Source of the DNA: Spirochaetales bacterium
GTDB lineage: Bacteria > Spirochaetota > Spirochaetia > Treponematales > Treponemataceae
Assembly: GCA_003246335.1 (NCBI GenBank)
Contig: QKAR01000145.1
Coordinates: 1 to 64,000 of the forward strand
Length of the DNA stretch: 64,000 nt
Direction of reading: 5' to 3'
Both the position numbers and the translations under genes were made by a program. Under the pieces are notes generated by a model. It worked only from the letters and a program-made list of their open reading frames with translations, was not told the DNA's origin and ran no database searches. How positions within the stretch are numbered: position 1 is the first letter of the stretch; each line of letters opens with the position of its first letter. Shown in pieces: positions 62,593 to 64,000 of the stretch.

Positions 62593-63969
62593 ATGCTTTT
62601 ACGACATACACCCACGGAAGTGAAGGAGCGCTCCGCGCTCACGATCAACCCCGCGAAGACTTGCCAGCCGGTCGGGGCGATGTACGCCGCGCTCGGCGTG
62701 CACAAGTGCCTTCCGCACAGCCACGGCTCGCAGGGCTGCTGCGCCTATCACCGCAGCGCCCTGACCCGCCACTACAAAGACCCGGTCATGGCTACCACGA
62801 GCTCTTTCACCGAGGGCGCGTCCGTGTTCGGCGGGCAGGCGAACATTCTCGAGGCGATACAGAATATTTTCAACCTGTATAACCCGGAAATCGTCGCCGT
62901 CCACACGACCTGCCTCTCGGAGGTTATCGGGGACGACCTGACTCAGATCCTGAACAAGGCAAAGTCCGACGGGAAAATTCCCGAGGGGAAATTCGTCATC
63001 CACGCGAACACGCCGAGCTTCAAGGGCTCGCACGTCACCGGTTACTCCGCGATGGTCGCGAGCTTCGTTCAGCACTTCGCAGAGACGTCGGGTAAGAAGC
63101 TCAAGCAGATCAACCTGATCCCGAGCTTCATCGAGCCGAGCGACATGAGCGAGATCAAGCACCTCGCGGAACTCATGGGCGTGCGCTACGTCATGCTTCC
63201 CGACACGTCCGACGTGGTGAACGGCCCGATGGACGGAAAGTTCCGAATGTACCCGAAGGGCGGCACCACGCTGAAGCAGATCAAGACCATGGGTGACTCG
63301 GTTCGCTCCATCGGCCTCGGACGCACCGGGTCGATGGCCGCGGCGAAACTGCTCGACACGAAGTGCAAGGTTCCGTACGACCTGCTTGACCTCCCGATCG
63401 GGATTAAGGCGACGGACGCCTTCGTCGACGCGCTTCGCGTAGCGTCGGGGGTTTCCGTTCCCGAGACGCTGATGGTGGAGCGCGGCCAGTACCTCGACGT
63501 GATGCTCGACATGAACCAATACGTCTCGGGGAAGAAAGTTTCGCTCGTCGGCGATCCGGACACGCTCATCGGCATGGCCGCCTTCTGCGCGGAAAACGAC
63601 ATGCGCGTCCTCCACGTGGTGAGCGGCACGGCGCCGGGACCGAAGTTCGAGCGCCGCATCAAGGAACTGTGCGGCGAGGACGTGAAGGTGAAAACCGGCC
63701 CGCAGGCGGACATGTTCTACTTCCACCAGTTGGTGAAGAACGAGCGGCCCGACCTCATTTTCGGGAACACGTACTGCAAGTACATTTGCCGCGACGAGGA
63801 CATCCCGCACATTCGCGTCGGTTTTCCGATTTACGATCGCGTGGGCCATTCGTACTTCCCCGTGACCGGATATCGCGGCGGCCTCCGGCTTCTCGAGCGC
63901 GTGCTCGACGCCGTGATGGACCGACAGGATAGGGACGCGGTCGAGGAAAAGTTCGAGCTCGTTATGTAA
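62593..63969 (+). CDS. nifK: Nitrogenase molybdenum-iron protein beta chain NifK
   Basis: 458 residues from the ATG at 62593 with GGAGG upstream; the frame is open further upstream inside nifD. P-cluster Cys in 'KTCQPVGAMYAALG', 'HGSQGCCAYHRS' and 'VHTTCLSEVIGDDL'. It lacks the ~50-residue N-terminal extension of proteobacterial NifK, as in the anaerobe-type nitrogenases. Later regions 'HANTPSFKGSHVTGY' and 'GFPIYDRVGHSYFP' are characteristic. nifE, nifN and nifB, if present, lie beyond the window. Confidence 0.97.
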   Translation: MLLRHTPTEVKERSALTINPAKTCQPVGAMYAALGVHKCLPHSHGSQGCCAYHRSALTRHYKDPVMATTSSFTEGASVFGGQANILEAIQNIFNLYNPEIVAVHTTCLSEVIGDDLTQILNKAKSDGKIPEGKFVIHANTPSFKGSHVTGYSAMVASFVQHFAETSGKKLKQINLIPSFIEPSDMSEIKHLAELMGVRYVMLPDTSDVVNGPMDGKFRMYPKGGTTLKQIKTMGDSVRSIGLGRTGSMAAAKLLDTKCKVPYDLLDLPIGIKATDAFVDALRVASGVSVPETLMVERGQYLDVMLDMNQYVSGKKVSLVGDPDTLIGMAAFCAENDMRVLHVVSGTAPGPKFERRIKELCGEDVKVKTGPQADMFYFHQLVKNERPDLIFGNTYCKYICRDEDIPHIRVGFPIYDRVGHSYFPVTGYRGGLRLLERVLDAVMDRQDRDAVEEKFELVM

Positions 63970-63978
63970 CTCAGCGCG

Positions 63979-64000
63979 GGGCCGGCGCGACAGCCGGCCC
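63979..64000 (+). other. Stem-loop after nifK at the window edge
   Basis: Perfect 8-bp stem GGGCCGGC / GCCGGCCC with a GCGACA loop, 10 nt after the nifK stop. The window ends at the stem, so a following T-run cannot be checked; it is either a terminator or an intercistronic processing site. Confidence 0.5.

Noticed and set aside
62599..63849. 416-codon open frame antisense to nifK
   Set aside because: Shadow frame; low-complexity His/Arg/Val composition and no start context.
60938..63969. Alternative (V- or Fe-only) or nif-like nitrogenase
   Set aside because: NifD has the FeMo-co Cys and His ligands and catalytic Gln/His, NifK has its P-cluster Cys, and no AnfG/VnfG-type small subunit lies between them.

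Overview
The window is a gene-dense, GC-rich (roughly 58% by eye) stretch of bacterial chromosome. It carries no rRNA, CRISPR array, insertion sequence or prophage that I can see. The mix of genes suggests a free-living or gut-associated anaerobic spirochaete of the Treponema/Spirochaeta group: strictly anaerobic class III ribonucleotide reductase, CheD and MCP chemotaxis proteins, a ChvE/GguAB-type sugar transporter, a LysM protein and SLT transglycosylase of treponemal style, and a Mo-nitrogenase operon of the nifH-nifI1-nifI2-nifD-nifK type known from diazotrophic spirochaetes, clostridia and methanogens. The taxonomic call is inference; the window has no rRNA to test it.

Layout. 1-7.1 kb: envelope and division genes (partial TPR protein, Hsp70-SBD-like/LysM membrane protein, lytic transglycosylase, uppP, ftsK). 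7.1-17 kb: cheD, a cation symporter, a hybrid histidine kinase, a small unknown protein, mnmE-ridA and a periplasmic-sensor GGDEF/EAL protein. 17-25 kb: galU, a PAP2-fold protein without its catalytic histidines, a DUF4015 glycosidase-like protein, phosphofructokinase, a REC-GGDEF-EAL regulator and shikimate kinase. 25-36 kb: PrsW-like protease and a RACo-like ASKHA protein, then a sugar-sensing block (membrane-anchored binding protein, LytS-type kinase, YesN-type regulator, binding lipoprotein) directly upstream of a ChvE-GguA-GguB transporter and an MCP. 38-47 kb: prs-FGGY kinase-HAD operon, OmpA-domain protein, MATE pump, a candidate small RNA, initiator tRNA, crcB, a GH79-like glycosidase and a nitroreductase. 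47-57 kb: redox and sulfur genes (flavoprotein, CoA-disulfide-reductase-like enzyme with rhodanese, two more rhodaneses, cysteine-desulfidase-like protein, CcdA-like protein) and the class III RNR genes. 57-64 kb: nifA-nif11-acetyltransferase on the minus strand, divergent from nifH-I1-I2-D-K, which runs to the window end.

How the genes fit together. NifA (GAF-AAA+-HTH) with a perfect sigma-54 site upstream of nifH explains transcription of the nif operon, and the two PII-like NifI proteins would control enzyme activity. FeMo-co and P-cluster ligands are intact, so this reads as a working Mo-nitrogenase. The 27-36 kb block looks like a sugar-responsive system in which a membrane-anchored binding protein informs a kinase that, through an AraC-type regulator, drives the neighbouring transporter.

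The most unusual points are: (1) the class III RNR glycyl-radical segment is encoded by a separate 54-residue in-frame ORF between nrdD and nrdG; (2) a Nif11-domain protein with a Cys-rich tail, plus an acetyltransferase, is translationally coupled to nifA; (3) a candidate small RNA exposes two anti-Shine-Dalgarno tracts; (4) a perfect Rho-independent terminator is embedded in a signal-peptide coding region; (5) there is an Hsp70 substrate-binding-domain-like/LysM chimera; (6) many genes have a -10 box only 6-9 nt before the start codon, implying common leaderless or near-leaderless mRNAs.
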